A DNA stretch of 64,000 nt from Chromobotia macracanthus (lineage: Eukaryota; Chordata; Actinopteri; Cypriniformes; Botiidae): NCBI GenBank assembly GCA_036877525.1, contig JAZGTH010000008.1:1888001-1952000 (forward strand). The letters are read 5' to 3'. Both the position numbers and the translations under genes were made by a program. The notes below the pieces were generated by a model. It did not search any database, was not told the DNA's origin, and worked only from the letters and a program-made list of their open reading frames with translations. The stretch's first letter is position 1. Each line of letters begins with the position of its first letter. Shown in pieces: positions 1 to 12,189 of this stretch.

Positions 1-948
1 ATTGACTTCAGCTCAGCATTCAACACAATAATCCCACAACAGCTCATGAATAAATTACACCTGCTGGGCCTTAACAACTCTCTCTGTAACTGGATTCTGG
101 ACTTTTTAACTGAAAGACCCCAGTCAGTCCGTGTCGGCCACAACACCTCGAGCACTACCACACTGAGCACAGGTGCCCCACAAGGCTGTGTGCTCAGCCC
201 GCTGCTCTTCACACTGCTGACCCACGACTGCACTGCCAAGTTCAGCTCCAACCACATCATCAAGTTCGCTGATGACACAACGGTGGTAGGTCTCATCAGC
301 AACAACGATGAAACGCACTACAGAGAGGAAGTGGCACAGCTAGCGGCATGGTGTGGCGCGAACAACCTGTCCCTCAATGTGGAGAAGACAAAGGAGGTTG
401 TGATGGACCTCAGGAGAAACTCCACTGACCACCCCCCACTGACCATCGACAGCTCGACTGTGGAGAGAGTCAGCAGCACTAAATTCCTGGGGGTGCACAT
501 CACAGAGGATCTCACCTGGAACACCAACACCACGTCACTCTCCAAAAAGGCACAACAGCGCCTACACTTTCTCCGCCGGCTGAAAAGAGCAAGTCTCCCT
601 CCACCAATCCTCACCATGTTCTACAGGGGAACCATTGAGAGTGTGCTGACCAGCTGCATCACTGTCTGGTATGGGAACTGCAGCGCCGCAGACCGCAAGA
701 CCCTCCAGCGGACAGTGAACACAGCTGCAAAGATCATCGGTGCCCCTCTCCCCTCCATCCTGGACATTTTCCTTTCACGATGCTCCAACAAAGCCACCAG
801 CCACCCCACCCATCCCTCACACAGTCTCTTCCAGCTCCTGCCGTCAGGAAAACGGTACCGGAGCATCAGAGCCCGCACTGCCAGACTGCTCAACAGCTTT
901 TTCCCCCAGGCTGTGAGAGCCCTGAACTCAAGCACGGCCCCCCTCTGA
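1..948 (+). CDS. LINE reverse transcriptase, 5' end cut by window edge
   Basis: Open frame from base 1 to the TGA at 946-948, with no stop. It encodes the catalytic and C-terminal part of a non-LTR retrotransposon reverse transcriptase. Motif A (IDFSSAFNTI) is at the very start, a GAPQGCVLSP motif is near residue 60, and the catalytic FADD is at 265-276. The C-terminal region ends with SGKRYRSIRARTARLLNSFF, common in fish CR1/L2/Rex1-type LINEs. The endonuclease and the RT N-terminus lie left of the window. The first internal ATG (46) is not a real start. It is nearly identical to the copy at 12190. Clade assignment within CR1/L2/Rex1 is by recognition only. Confidence 0.9.
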   Translation: MDFSSAFNTIIPQQLMNKLHLLGLNNSLCNWILDFLTERPQSVRVGHNTSSTTTLSTGAPQGCVLSPLLFTLLTHDCTAKFSSNHIIKFADDTTVVGLISNNDETHYREEVAQLAAWCGANNLSLNVEKTKEVVMDLRRNSTDHPPLTIDSSTVERVSSTKFLGVHITEDLTWNTNTTSLSKKAQQRLHFLRRLKRASLPPPILTMFYRGTIESVLTSCITVWYGNCSAADRKTLQRTVNTAAKIIGAPLPSILDIFLSRCSNKATSHPTHPSHSLFQLLPSGKRYRSIRARTARLLNSFFPQAVRALNSSTAPL

Positions 949-1450
949 AAAACCTCATACCTCTTAAATATATATATATATTTTTTTATTTCTCCCTTGT
1001 GCAATTCTGAGTGTGCTACACACAGGTGAGTAGGCCGCACAGACCACCTGTAGTAACACACTCTCCTCTATGTGCACTAGACACTTTTTACAACTGGGGG
1101 TACATAATCCCACAAAAAGACTCATGTATGTTTACAAGCCCATGCACTACAGATCATCTTGTACTGTTCTCCAGCCAGGAACAGTGCTTGACTTTCTTTT
1201 TCCTCGTGCAATATTTATGTGGAACATTTGTATAGTTTGTATTTAATAGTTTATGTATAGGCAACTTTATATATAGTATATTTATAATCTAATTCTGTTT
1301 TGTATTTGTGTTTAGATTTATACTGTTTCACGTCATTGTTGTATGTCTGTATTTATGTAGCACCGTGGTCCTGTGAGGCACGACATTTCGTTCCACTGTA
1401 TGTCCCCACATATAGCGGAATGACAATAAAGCTCGACTTGACTTGACTTG
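1..1450 (+). mobile_element. CR1/L2/Rex1-type LINE copy with 3' UTR and tail
   Basis: This spans the RT frame, an AT-rich 3' UTR of about 490 bases and a terminal CTTGACTTGACTTG repeat (about 1434-1450) just after AATAAAG. Short tandem 3' tails of this kind are typical of L2/Rex1-type LINEs. The 3' end looks intact. The 5' end lies outside the window, so the full length is unknown. Confidence 0.85.
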
Positions 1451-1590
1451 TAGACCGGACGAAGAATTGAGGAGTGACTGTTGTTTATATAGAGTAGGTG
1501 ATTAGCAGTGACAGGTGAGAGTGATTAGAATTCAGGTGACTGGGAGCGGGTAGGCATTGTCCGCTGTATGATTGGGATGTGTCCCTGACA
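1451..1590 (-). mobile_element. Possible LTR fragment (Gypsy-like), cut by the LINE tail
   Basis: On the minus strand the sequence begins TGTCAGGGACAC at 1590, then runs through a pyrimidine-rich, CACCTG-containing stretch and a TATATAAA-like box before it abuts the LINE tail at 1450. The TGTCAGGG start and general composition resemble the LTR-like block ending at 51693. No second LTR or internal region is seen. This is a weak assignment. Confidence 0.3.
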
Positions 1591-3270
1591 AATACTTTGT
1601 AATACTGGAGTTTTTTACTATTGATGAGATTCCTGCAAAAAAAAGTGTAATTACATTTAATGATGACTCCCCCAATGGTTCATTCAACAGATCATAATTT
1701 GGTAATTAACCAATTCATCTACTATAAATAGATTTAAATGATTGTCTAAAGTTACCGTTGAATATGTACAGTATATTCTTTGTTTTCAGCATTACACCAA
1801 ACAAAGATACAATACAACATACAATGCACAATACAATACAATGCATTGTAACAATACAATGCACCATGAATGATAATAATCAAGTTTGTCTTCGTATTTG
1901 GATATTTTGAGATAATCTGATTCTTAATTTTACAATTCTTAATTTGTTCAATGGAAATCTCTATTACAGTGTTAAATAAATGTAAACTGTAGTGCATGAA
2001 TCAGTGCTTTGATGGTTTGGGTAAGCAAACACAGGTGTTAGTGTGAAATGAACTGACAGTTATTATGACAGTAAGGCATGTGGGTGAGGCCATTAGAGAA
2101 ACTCAATGCCAGCTAAACCCAACCAGCCAGTTCGGAGCCATTTTCAGAGTCCTGAAAATGGCTTGTCTTTTTGAGAACCAGTCCTCATTTGTTCATTCAT
2201 TAGTATAGTGTAAATGGTTTTGTTCGTGATTTAAGATTTAGCGTCAGTCTTACAGATGTTTAAAGGTGAAGTGTAACTGTTTGCATAGGTTGATTACAGT
2301 ATAACACTGTATTGATTTTAAAACATTTCTGTTCCTGAGCATCTGGACTAAGGAAGGTCTACCAGGCGCAGCAGTTCATTAGCATTCCCATTCATCTCAA
2401 TGATCAGTTTGATGCGTACAGCCCAAGAAATACAAAGCCTGAAAACTTCCATGTTTATCATCTTTGGGACACTTTTTCATCATGTAGTTAACATCATGTG
2501 TCACAGAACTGCAAAGCATGTCTGACACTGTCCAACGGTGTTTGACATCAGTCTAACAAAACCTCAAATAAACTTGCCACAACGGATTGATGATAACAGC
2601 ATAACACTCATTGGTTTAATTCAAACGTGATGTTTTGTTCCTGCAGAAGCTAAATATAAGTCAATTTCCAGGTTTTAAGAACCAAAATAACTGGTCAAAC
2701 ATCAACTATAATAAAATAAAATATTTGCTATTTAAAGATCGCCTGCAAAAATTCATATTTTGTCAGAATACACAGCTGCTTTTATCAATGCATTCAATGA
2801 AGAAAAATGGTTTTCAGGTCCAGATGTTGTCACCAGCGGGGGATAACATCCAAAAACAGACAAGATTTTTACACTTCCATTTGGTGATATTTGGTGTGCA
2901 AAAATGACACATTTCACCTCTAAATGCTGATTGTTTTAATGTGTAGTAGCTGATAGAAGTAGTGCAAGTTGATTCCTAAACCAAGCACTGACATTGCAGA
3001 CTGATGACCTGCTCCTGATGACTGTTTGGTTACATTACTGTATGACTAACAACTAATAACTATGACCTAATGACCTAATAACTAGTCTGGGTCCTGGGCC
3101 TCTGCACGAGAATCTTCTCTACATCTCTGTTCTTCCTAAATGGATCCATCAGACCTGTGATCTGCTGCTGTAGAGTCCCCGTAAGAGCCATAAGCTGTGT
3201 GAACTGACCCTCTGGACTCTTGTCAACCTACTCCACATAAATCAATGAAAAGTATATACTGTACTCTAAT
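1591..3270. other. AT-rich intergenic sequence
   Basis: No exon with a recognisable product or splice pattern was found on either strand. It contains short CAATA-rich simple sequence near 1805-1865. The open frames here are short, low in complexity and unconvincing. Confidence 0.5.
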
Positions 3271-3369
3271 TCTGATGTGTTAGATTTTCCTTGAATTTGG
3301 CTGAGCAGTCTTGCTCAGTCTCTGATGTGTTAGATTTTGCTTGAATTTGGCTAAGCAGTCTTGCTCAGC
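3271..3369. repeat. 50-bp tandem duplication
   Basis: Two adjacent copies begin TCTGATGTGTTAGATTTT at 3271 and 3321 and differ at only about two positions plus the end. Immediately after it, GTGGCTCG recurs three times between 3375 and 3421. Nothing coding is seen. Confidence 0.85.
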
Positions 3370-3659
3370 GAAAGGTGGCTCGTCAGTGGCATGTGGCTCG
3401 TACATTGAGGAGGTGGCTCGTCAATGTACTAGAATATGGTTCTAATACATAAAGAAAAGTAAGCCAGACTGTAGTTCAGGGGAAAAGCCTTTATTGATAA
3501 TACTTGTGTAGCATAGCCTTCTTCTAGATCTTATCCCAAGGTACTGTCTGTGTGAGCAGACCTTTATACCTTGTACCAAATGTAAATTCTTAAAAAAGGT
3601 AGTATTGGGACCTTACAGATATGGGCCATTTAGTCCACACCTTTACAGATGCGTATGTT

Positions 3660-3757
3660 AAGTACATCAGGGCACAGATGCAATGCAAATGAATCTAAAT
3701 GCAGGCAGATAATTACATCAAGGTACAGATGCAAGCCAGATGAATCTAAATACAATC
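3660..3757. repeat. Imperfect tandem duplication of about 50 bp
   Basis: ACATCAGGGCACAGATGCAA...GAATCTAAAT is followed directly by a diverged copy, ACATCAAGGTACAGATGCAA...GAATCTAAAT. This is a small local duplication with no coding content. Confidence 0.7.
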
Positions 3758-4690
3758 TTTCAAGTGTAACAATGTGGACTGGAACAGCAGCATGAGAAAC
3801 TAGTGTGATAGACATTTTAATTTGAATCAACAGCTGTTAATGTCTATTGAACATTTGACTTGAACATTTAAATTCAGTCCCTCCAGTGCCAGACATAAAT
3901 GTCTATAACCTCTGTCATGTTAGTTTATATTTAGGAGAAACCCATCATATACAGCAGCCCATAACTGAGAGATGCACATGAAAAAGTGCTAAATATTTAT
4001 ATGCTACAGTTATTTCAATACAACTTTAATAATGTTTTGAATAAATCTGATCTTATGAGTGGCTGTGCACACACAAAAATGGATTTGTAAAGACTTTGTA
4101 GTCAATGCATCCACATAATGATGTAAGTAATAATGACTTAAGTATCAGCGTGACAGCTGTCATTGGAAGGAAAACTTATTCTGCCTCTGTTCATGACTAC
4201 AAATAACTACAAAGAGTAAGATAAAACAAAATATCTGATATAAGCAATCCGATAAAGTCACAGCAAACAAACCCTTCAAACAGAATACTGCTGTTCCTGG
4301 AGGAAGCAGCATCAAAACACATTTTGGATGTCACCCTTATCTGACACTATTGTCATGTCCTGCAATCTATTCTAATGAGCCGATGAGTTGATTTGTGTGT
4401 TGGATTAAGGAGAAATCCAAAATGTGCATTATCAAGAGTCCTCTGGGAAAAGGGTTGGAAACTAGGTAGAAGCTTCAAATGTAGACCTGTTTTTAGGTAT
4501 GCCTTGATTATGCAGTGAGATTCACATTTTCCTTACTACTAATATAATATTAGATACAATAGGTTTTTCTTTTTATGACCATAAATGTAGTGAGCAATGG
4601 CGAACAAACACAAACATGATCATCCTGAAATCAAATTAACCTGATAATCTAATTTCTGAGGTGAAGTGATCAAATTTACATGTATAACGA
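3758..4690. other. AT-rich intergenic sequence
   Basis: I see no gene, RNA gene or clear repeat boundary in this stretch. Confidence 0.4.
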
Positions 4691-4756
4691 TGACTCAGAG
4701 GTGTGGGGATCCATTTGCAGCTTTATTCAGAAAGTTTAAAACAGGCAGGGTTGAGA
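4690..4756 (-). mobile_element. Fragment of Gypsy LTR 3' end
   Basis: GGGGATCCATTTGCAGC..TTATTC followed by an ACAGGCA.GGTT block matches, by eye, the 3' part of the solo LTR at 47270-47315. On the minus strand it contains an ATAAA signal. It is truncated against the Tc1 remnant that follows. Confidence 0.6.
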
Positions 4757-4844
4757 ACTAGTCACCTCCAGCCTGCCCTGTTGAGGCTTGTACATCAACT
4801 GTGGGCACTGCTAAAAGTCCATGGACTTTTGGGTGATAATGTTT

Positions 4845-5271
4845 AGAACTGAGGCCAAACAGTTCAATCTTGGTTTCATCAGACCAGAGAATCCTGTTCC
4901 TCACAATCTGAGAGTCCTTAAGTTGCTTTGTTTGCACTGAGGAGAGGCTTCTGTCTAGCCACTCTGCCATAAAGCTCAGATCAGTGGAGGGCTGAAGTGA
5001 TAGTTGTCCTTCTGGAACTGTCCTATCTCCAGTCTAGATCTCTGGAGTTCAGTCAGAGTCACCATCAGGTTCTTGGTCACCTCTCTTACTAAGGACATTC
5101 TCCCCTGATTGCTCAGTTTGGCCTGGCGACCAGCTCCTGGAAAATCATGGTTGTGCCAAACTTCTTCCAAAATTCTAAAATTATGATTTCACAATTCTAG
5201 CATCAGGCTGCAACATAACACAATTTTAAAAAGTGAAGAGGGTCTGAATAATTTCTGAATGCACTGTATAA
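4845..5271 (-). pseudogene. Tc1-like transposase remnant
   Basis: Minus-strand translation shows the Tc1 transposase stretch around the second catalytic aspartate (ILWSDETKIELFGL, about 4850-4910). Upstream in another frame it shows the DNA-binding-domain part (REVTKNLMVTLTELQRS, about 5030-5100). The distal part of the catalytic domain and most of the left end are missing. The right end, CTGAATGCACTGTA at 5257-5270, looks like the Tc1-like inverted terminal repeat of the element at 55137. It is frameshifted and dead. Family assignment is firm; the left border is uncertain. Confidence 0.8.
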
Positions 5272-6360
5272 CATCAGGAGTTATAATAAAACAGAGAAAT
5301 TCATTACAGAAACATTCAAGTCTACAGGCTTTTTTTGGGTTAAGTGCTGTCATCAATTGATTCCTATTTGTAACTGCATCTCTGAAAAGAGACCCTGCAC
5401 TGACCTCTGGGAAACAAGCTAACACTAACTCATAGTATTTTTCCAAACATGTCTGTCGTAATATGTCTTATATTGTCTGTAGTATTGTTATGCTAGGCTT
5501 TTAAAACTAACTAAAATGCACAATTTCAAAGACTAGTGAAGTTTATATAAAAAAATAGGTCTAATGAAAGCAACATTGAAATTATCCTTTGCATGTTATG
5601 TCATGTTCACCAGTGTCACACACATCTCTCAGCATAGGCATTTATTGCATAGGAATACATAATGAAACTTTAATTCAATAAAGTTCACAATACTGGCATT
5701 CACTGTTTCTCCGTGGGCTGCAGAAAATACACATCTTGTGGCATGCAGGACATTTATGCCCCATGTGATGACGCAAGCCATTTTCCATGTCCTATGTGAT
5801 GTCACAAATAAGAACTTCAAATGTAGACAGATTATAAGCATTATTATGAGAGTGATTTAATTTTATCTGTTTACAGTTGCCTTCAGATGATGGCTTTAAA
5901 CATGACATCAGATTTATGATGAATTACTGTTTTGAGTTTTTAATTTTAATGTTTTATACTGTGAATCTGAATTAAATGAGGTTAAATTTTATTTGAAAAG
6001 TATCTGAATAATATTTGGAAATAGCCGTTACTACATGGTAATGAAATAACATTTTCTGCCAAAATAACCATATGTAATAATGTGATAACTTTGATACTAA
6101 AAGGATCCTGTTTTGTGACCTCAAAGGTCCCCAAAGTTGAGTATCCCTGATAGAGTGATACTGTGATTTGCCAATGGTTCAAATCAAATGATGTTTGATA
6201 TGTTTACAGTGCAGATTATGGTGTCAGGTATTATTACCTAATACCTCTAATTATTAATATAATTAGTAATATTTCTAATTGTACACCATTTGTTCACGTA
6301 GAGTATTCCAAATCAGTTACTTATGAGTAACTTAAAATACTTACTTAAAATATCATTTTA
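5272..6360. other. AT-rich intergenic sequence
   Basis: I see no supportable gene or repeat boundary. Open frames are short and unlike known proteins. Confidence 0.4.
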
Positions 6361-6363
6361 ATA

Positions 6364-6395
6364 CGGCTGTCTGGGAGGACGGCTGTCTGGGAGGG
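6364..6395. repeat. 16-bp tandem duplication
   Basis: CGGCTGTCTGGGAGGA is repeated twice head to tail, the second copy ending in GGG. It lies at the edge of an AT-rich stretch (6400-6720) rich in AACATT/AATGTTAC words that may be a decayed dispersed repeat. Confidence 0.7.
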
Positions 6396-7449
6396 CAGCT
6401 GCCCAGCTAACAATTTTAGTTCCCTCAATGTTTCCATTCAGTAACATGGAAATGTAACTGGAATGCTCAAAATGTTTTTAACACATATTAATGTTATTGC
6501 TTGGCTACATGAATGTTATTCAAACTTCTGTAACCTTATCTTCTGTAACATTTTTACAATTTTCATCTAACAAACCTTTAACAAAAGGATAACATTTTGA
6601 TATACATTATATATAACGTGAAAAAAAACCATTCTACTAATGTTACTGCAAGACTTTGAGAGAACGTTTAGAGAATGTTACCTTTAAAATGAGCAAGACA
6701 GCTCACTTGGTTTTGGAACAAAACCCAGGTTTCTTTAGGAGATTTAGGCTAGTACAAATTTTTTTTGGTCAAAAACATCTACTTCTATCCAAAGTAAAAT
6801 TATTATAATTTTCATAGTGAAAGAAATTTCTTCCATGACAAAATGTGGCTTGCAAAATTATCACTGTTCCTCATCCTCTATTTTATTTGTATTTCCTGCA
6901 GTGGACAGTGATGGTTCAACGTTGATTTAGTTCATGACTCTCATTGACTACATGATGGCACAAAATCAATGGCTAGAAGATGCTCACAGACCCCTAAAGA
7001 GCTGAACTGACATGTGCCATTCCACAGCATTCCTTCAGTCTTAGTTTGACCAGAGCTGGGTCTACAGGTCATTCTGAGCAGCAGAGAGAGCCACATGGGC
7101 GGGAGGGATTGTTGGAGGAGCTCCCAAAACCCCATTTGGCAGCTGCAGAACAGTAACATAAAGGATGATGTCAGATTGTGAGTGACTAGGGGAGGGACCG
7201 AATGAGAGTGTGAGAAAGAGTGTGAGAGGGAGGGAATAGAAACACAGGCAGAGTGTGAGCATCTCTTCCTGGCATTCTGGCTGTCAGTGCAAGAGTACAG
7301 ACTAAAGAAAAATACAAGAGCAATAGCAACAACCCATTCTTAGAGTTTTTTTCTTAAAGATTCTCATTAAACACTGGACTGACACCTTCACAGTGTGGAG
7401 AATTTTCAACGTTGTCCAGTTTAGGGTTTAGCGCTCTCTAGCCACAGCC
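6396..7449. other. Intergenic; possible 5' flank of the exon at 7450
   Basis: The first half is AT-rich. From about 7040 to 7300 the sequence becomes richer in G and purine (GAGAGTGTGAGAAAGAGTGTGAGAGGGAGG, 7203-7232), which could be promoter or 5' UTR of the candidate exon that follows. This is suggestive only. Confidence 0.25.
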
Positions 7450-7598
7450 ATGAACTTCTCACACTGTTGCTTTTCTGAACGGTTACATGTCAGACCTGCG
7501 TATGTAGTGAAGCAAACCGTAGCATTGGCAGGCCTTTGGAGCAGAGTCCTGCGGCAATGTCAGATCTTCCTAGTCATCAATGAACCCCAACATGACTG
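7450..7598 (+). other. Candidate first coding exon, product not recognised
   Basis: An ATG at 7450 in the context GCCACAGCCATGA opens a frame of 49 codons, starting MNFSHCCFSERLHVRP. It runs without a stop to CATGACTG, followed by a strong splice donor GTAAGT at 7599. If unspliced, the frame stops at once (TGG TAA), so splicing is needed for a longer protein. Purine-rich sequence upstream would fit a 5' UTR. I do not recognise the peptide and find no downstream partner exon. It could be a chance frame or a non-coding RNA exon. Confidence 0.3.
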
Positions 7599-9002
7599 GT
7601 AAGTTTCTATGCCATGATGCAGAACGATCATGGATTTGAAAAGATAATGCATTTGAGATGATTTGGGACTGCAGTTGACATAAGCACAACCCAAAACTTT
7701 GATAAGTTAGCACTGTTTTAAAACATGCAGAATCAACTTCAGTGTCTTCTCTCTCAGTTTGTTCTTTTGCAAAATCCCCATGTTCATGAAGTTAATTGGT
7801 TCTTTGCACAGTTCCATCGGTCTTATGGCTCATAAGCAGAGGGCTGCATGCAAAAGACTGATTTACAGCAACAATGCCAATAAACAAGACTGACCATCCA
7901 AACCTACTCCATACATTTCGATTAAAGCTTATGTTGAGGCTGTCTTCCAATTGGTTTAACCAATTCTGCTTGACAACAGCAGAAGAGGGAGAGTACAGTG
8001 AAATTCTCACACCATAAGCTCTGAGCTGCAACTGAAATGAACCATTGCTAAATGTTTGTTTGTCCCTCAATGACTAGCATCTCTAGACACTATCTCTAAT
8101 GACAAAACTGCTCCAAGTATGATCAAATTTGTCAGCAAGTATGAAGTTTTTGCATCTTTTACACTGGTGACCAGCAAGTTAAAAGGTAAATGACTAAAGG
8201 TGCTATGCTCCATACTAGTGTTGTGATTCGCTAGGAGAAACCATCTCCAGCTGTACCCAATGAATGTTCAGTCTAAATTAAATTCAAACACTCCAAAATA
8301 CCAACAGACAAAATTACTCACAAGCTTTGCATAATAATGAGCCAAAAGAAGAGCTTCAAGTACAGGAATCACACCTTATTACACCTTATAGTTACAAACA
8401 TGAATGTTTTAGTGGTGTTTCTCCATGGCAGTCAGCATGTGAACTCTGGTACAGTTTATTACAGTTTATACAACTGATAAAAATGCTCTCCAGATTTCAG
8501 AAAATGATCCACTATTGATGTTGTATAATTAACCTCCATAAACCAGTAAATTAAAGCTTAAGGCTGTGTGTTTGAAGCATTGAAGCATTTAAATGCAGTT
8601 AAAAATTGGGGAGATTGCAAACTCAGCTAAGCTACCTTTAAAAAAAATCAATCCGTCAATCAGTAACGGTCAACTTAAATCAACCAATCAGTAATGATAA
8701 TGACATCAGTGGTGGGCGTTCAGTTTTACAACAATTACAGTTTACGCTGCACAGTTTCTTGTTTATGCCACAATTTAAGATTCATTTTTAAATCTGCTCA
8801 TTAACAGCTTCATTGGCCATTCATAGTAGAGATATTAGTCTCTAAAAAAAATTGTATTGTATTGTATAGTTTTATTGTAATTGTTGAAACCTAAAGCCAT
8901 CGAAACAATATAATTGTTTCTTATTATTATTGTTTACCTTTATTCATTTAAACACGTTATATCACCATCATTAGGCAAACACATCAGTCATAATAGTCAT
9001 TA
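7599..9002. other. Intergenic or intronic sequence
   Basis: No recognisable exon was found. An open frame on the minus strand at 7792-8070 is unlike any protein I know. TTG/ATTGT simple sequence occurs around 8860-8880. Confidence 0.35.
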
Positions 9003-10795
9003 AGTTCAAGTTCAATTTATTTATATAGCGCTTTTCACAGTGGCACACTGTTACAAAGCAGCTGTACAAATATAAAATATCCAAAAATATATAACAAAAA
9101 ATCAAGAAAGAGAAAGAGAAAATCAAGAAAATTCAAAATTGATAAAATTAATACACAATGATAAAAAACACAATGTACAAAGCAAGTGTTCTAAGCTAAT
9201 ATCAGTAGTCTTTAGGAGCCAAGTGTGAAAAAGCTCTGCCGCCTTTAGTGGACTTTGCAATTCTGGGAATGACCAGAAGAGAGCGTAGGGCACGCATTGG
9301 CTCGTAGCGTGAGAGAAGATCAGTTAAGTACAAAGGGGCTAGCCCCCCTTTACTGATTCTGAATATATTTTTACTGATTCTGAACATATTTTACTGAACT
9401 TCATATTTTATTAATTCTGATGATTTCCCATTAAAATGAACAAACCAACATAATTTTGTAGTCGATCTAACAGCATGACATGGTCTATTGTGTCAAATGC
9501 CGCACTGAGATCAAGTAGAACTAACAATGAGATGCAACCCTTGTCTGCAGCTAGAAGTAAATCGTTTGTAATTTTGACCAGGGCAGTTTCAGTGCTATGA
9601 TGTGGTCTAAATCCTGACTGGAACTTTTCAAAGATGTTGTTACTGTGTAAGAATGTACACAGTTGCGTGGATATGACATTTCTAGTATTTTAGACATAAA
9701 CAGGATATTTGAAATCGGACTGTAGTTTGTCAGTTCATTTGTATCTAGTTGTATCTAGGTTTCTTTAAGAGAGGCTTAATAACTGCTAACTTGAAAGGAC
9801 TCAGGACATGACCTAGAGATAGAGAGGAGTTTACAATATTGAGAAGAAGATCCTCAGTTGCTGATAGTAGCTCTATCAATAATTTAGTCTGTATGGGGTC
9901 TAATAAACACGTTGTTTGTTTGGAAGTAATAATAAGCTTATGTAGATCATCCTGGCCAATAGCTGTGAAGCATTGGAGGTGTTCTAGAGGGGCAATGTTT
10001 AAGAAGGGTGAATCTTCAGGTGAAGTTGCAGGTTGTGTATTCTCAATTATATGTCGTATGGTATCAACTTTCTTTGTGAAAGAGTTCATGAAGTCGTTAC
10101 TACTAAAGTTTGATGGCACAATGTCTTCAGGTAGTATTTTTTTTTTGTTAATCTGGCAAGTGTATTGAATAGAAACCTAGGGTTGTTTTTGTGTTTTTCT
10201 ATTTGTAAGCTAAGATGAGAAGCCCTTGTTGCTTTTAAAGCCTTTTTATAACAGGACATACTATCCTTCCACGCTAATCTGAATACTTCAAGATTTGATT
10301 TCCTCCATTTACACTCAAGGTTGTGGATTTCGCTCTTTAGAGTGAAAGTCGTATTGTTATACCATGGGGCAATATTTTTTTCTCTAACTTTTTTAGTTTG
10401 AAGTGTGCGACAGTATCCAAAGTAGTGGTGAAGATAGAGTCCATGCTGATTGTCAAATTATCTAGATTTTGTGCATTTATGGGTGTGCCGAGTAGGTTAG
10501 ACATATCGGGCAGGGCATTTGTGAATCTGACTTTTGTGTTTGAGGTAATGGTTCTCCCCAGTCGTTAGTGAGGAGCGATAGAGCTAACATCCGCAATTTG
10601 TATTACCCATGAAATAAGATGATGATCAGTGATCTCATCACTTTGCAGTGTGACATCTATATCTGTAGGGTTTAGTCCATCTGATATAAATAGGTCTAGT
10701 GTGTGATTAAAGTGATGAGTAGGTCTAGTAATGTTTTGTGTGACTCCGAGCAGGTCCCTGAATGCAGTTCCTGCCGCATCATTAGCAGTCATTAC
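9003..10795 (-). mobile_element. Antisense CR1/L2-type LINE, decayed
   Basis: Read on the minus strand, pieces appear in LINE order. The C-terminus of the endonuclease (LDLFISDGLNPTDIDVTL with SDEITDHHLI) is at 10565-10790. The RT N-terminal region, ending SPFKLAVIKPLLKKP, is at 9745-10119. RT motif A (LLDLSAAFDTIDH) is near 9485-9530 and the RT C-terminal tail is at 9202-9387. The catalytic ADD region between about 9420 and 9390 has been deleted. The 3' end, with TATAAATAAATTGAACTTGAA, is at 9003-9030. Multiple frameshifts make it inactive. The 5' end is truncated. Confidence 0.85.
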
Positions 10796-11337
10796 AATTC
10801 AAGTCAATTTTAATTGGTGAAAACTGAAAGCCTAACAGTATTTCTTATTTACTTCGGACAATATACAATAGTAAATTATATTACACAGTATTTATTCATA
10901 CATGGTAGTATTACACATTTGCTGGAAGTGACGCTGTAAATGTGTCCTACCTGTCGTGGTATTCCCCCCCTAATAAAATAGCATCTTAGTCATAGTGAAA
11001 CCTACATACAGTTCCCAACAAAGGTATTGTTTAATGTAAAACATGTTGAAGATTACAAGACAGGCTGTCAACTGATTACATGATACGCTATTTCCTCACA
11101 AAAAGAGGTTTATGCAGCGTAGTGAGGTTTCTCCATTGACACTCATTTAAAAATAACAGCCTCTGGTCCCTTTCTGGTCTTCTTTTTGCGTTACACATTC
11201 TATAGCCATAATTGCACGCTTGCCTTAACTGGCTATGGTTTTACCCAAATTTGAACATTTCTCTTTAACTTCTTGCTGACCAGAAAAATTGCTTTAACGT
11301 CATGCCAGCTCCTAGCTTTAGGAAAAAAATTAGTGTT
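10796..11337. other. AT-rich intergenic sequence
   Basis: No gene or repeat boundary can be supported. Confidence 0.4.
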
Positions 11338-11757
11338 GAAAATTTCAATGCTTGACAGAGGTGATACCTTTTGGGAGAGAGGAGAAAAGGTAATTTTTTA
11401 ATTCATACTTATGTCAGGTATTCATGGAAGAGACAGGTTTTTAGCTGTTTCTTGAATATAGTGAGGGATGCATCAGACTGAACAAAGTTTGGAAGATTAT
11501 TCCACCAGCAAGGGATGGTGAAGATGAACTGCAAGCCATTGTGAAGAGGGTATTACAAGGCGACGTTCATTCGCTGACCATAGGGATCTGGAAGGGGTGT
11601 AGATGTATATGAGTTTGTGAAGGTAAGTTGGGGCAGAGCCTGTAGTGGTTTTGTACGCGAGGAGTAAAGATCTGAACTTGAAAGATTTGAACAACTGGTA
11701 GCCAGTGAAGGGAAATGAAGAGAGGTGTGTGGCTCTTTGGTTAATTTTACTGTCACT
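11338..11757 (-). mobile_element. LINE 3'-terminal fragment, antisense
   Basis: The minus strand encodes a LINE C-terminal piece in which AYKTTTGSAPTYLHKLI, YTPSRSLWS and RRLVIPSS can be read (about 11530-11690). It then runs into a 3' UTR containing CCTTTTCTCCTCTCTCCCAA. The same segment recurs on the + strand at 45515-45850, so these are two copies of one family. There is no RT core. Confidence 0.75.
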
Positions 11758-11929
11758 TGAAATGGGCCTCTCCTTGACTTACTATTACTGGGTCATCTGT
11801 AATCTTTCAAGCTTGACTACCAATCACAGAAAGCAATGAAAGCATTAGGGGGCATTATCCTAACTTGATGGTAAAGTTTAAGGACAAACTTTATGTTGGC
11901 TTGACAAAGCCCTGCCTGAAAAGTATATA

Positions 11930-12110
11930 ATGGTTTGAAATACTTTAGGTCTGACATTCTCTAACACAATGGTAACATGTTTTACTTGTTTTAGTATATA
12001 GTTAACGTTTTAGCATATTCTACCACAATGCTAGCATGTTTTAACAATTAACATGATGCTAGCACATTTAAGGATGATGCTAACATCATTTAGCATGACA
12101 GGTATACTAA
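11930..12110. repeat. Degenerate GCTAGCAT/GCTAACAT minisatellite-like stretch
   Basis: The words TTTTAGCAT, ATGCTAGCA and ATGCTAACAT recur several times, separated by AT-rich spacers. It lies just before a small duplication (TGTAGAGCTTCC-TATG twice, 12163-12190) and the LINE start at 12190. Confidence 0.5.
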
Positions 12111-12189
12111 AATATGACTTATTTGTGATGTTATGCGGTTTCTAGGGTTCTCTAAATGGTTGTAGAGCTTCCCTATGTAGAGCTTCCTA

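Noticed and set aside
1752..1997. 81-codon minus-strand frame
   Set aside because: Arises from CAATA-type simple sequence; low-complexity product.
7792..8070. 92-codon minus-strand frame with a hydrophobic stretch
   Set aside because: No start context, splice partner or recognised family; probably chance.
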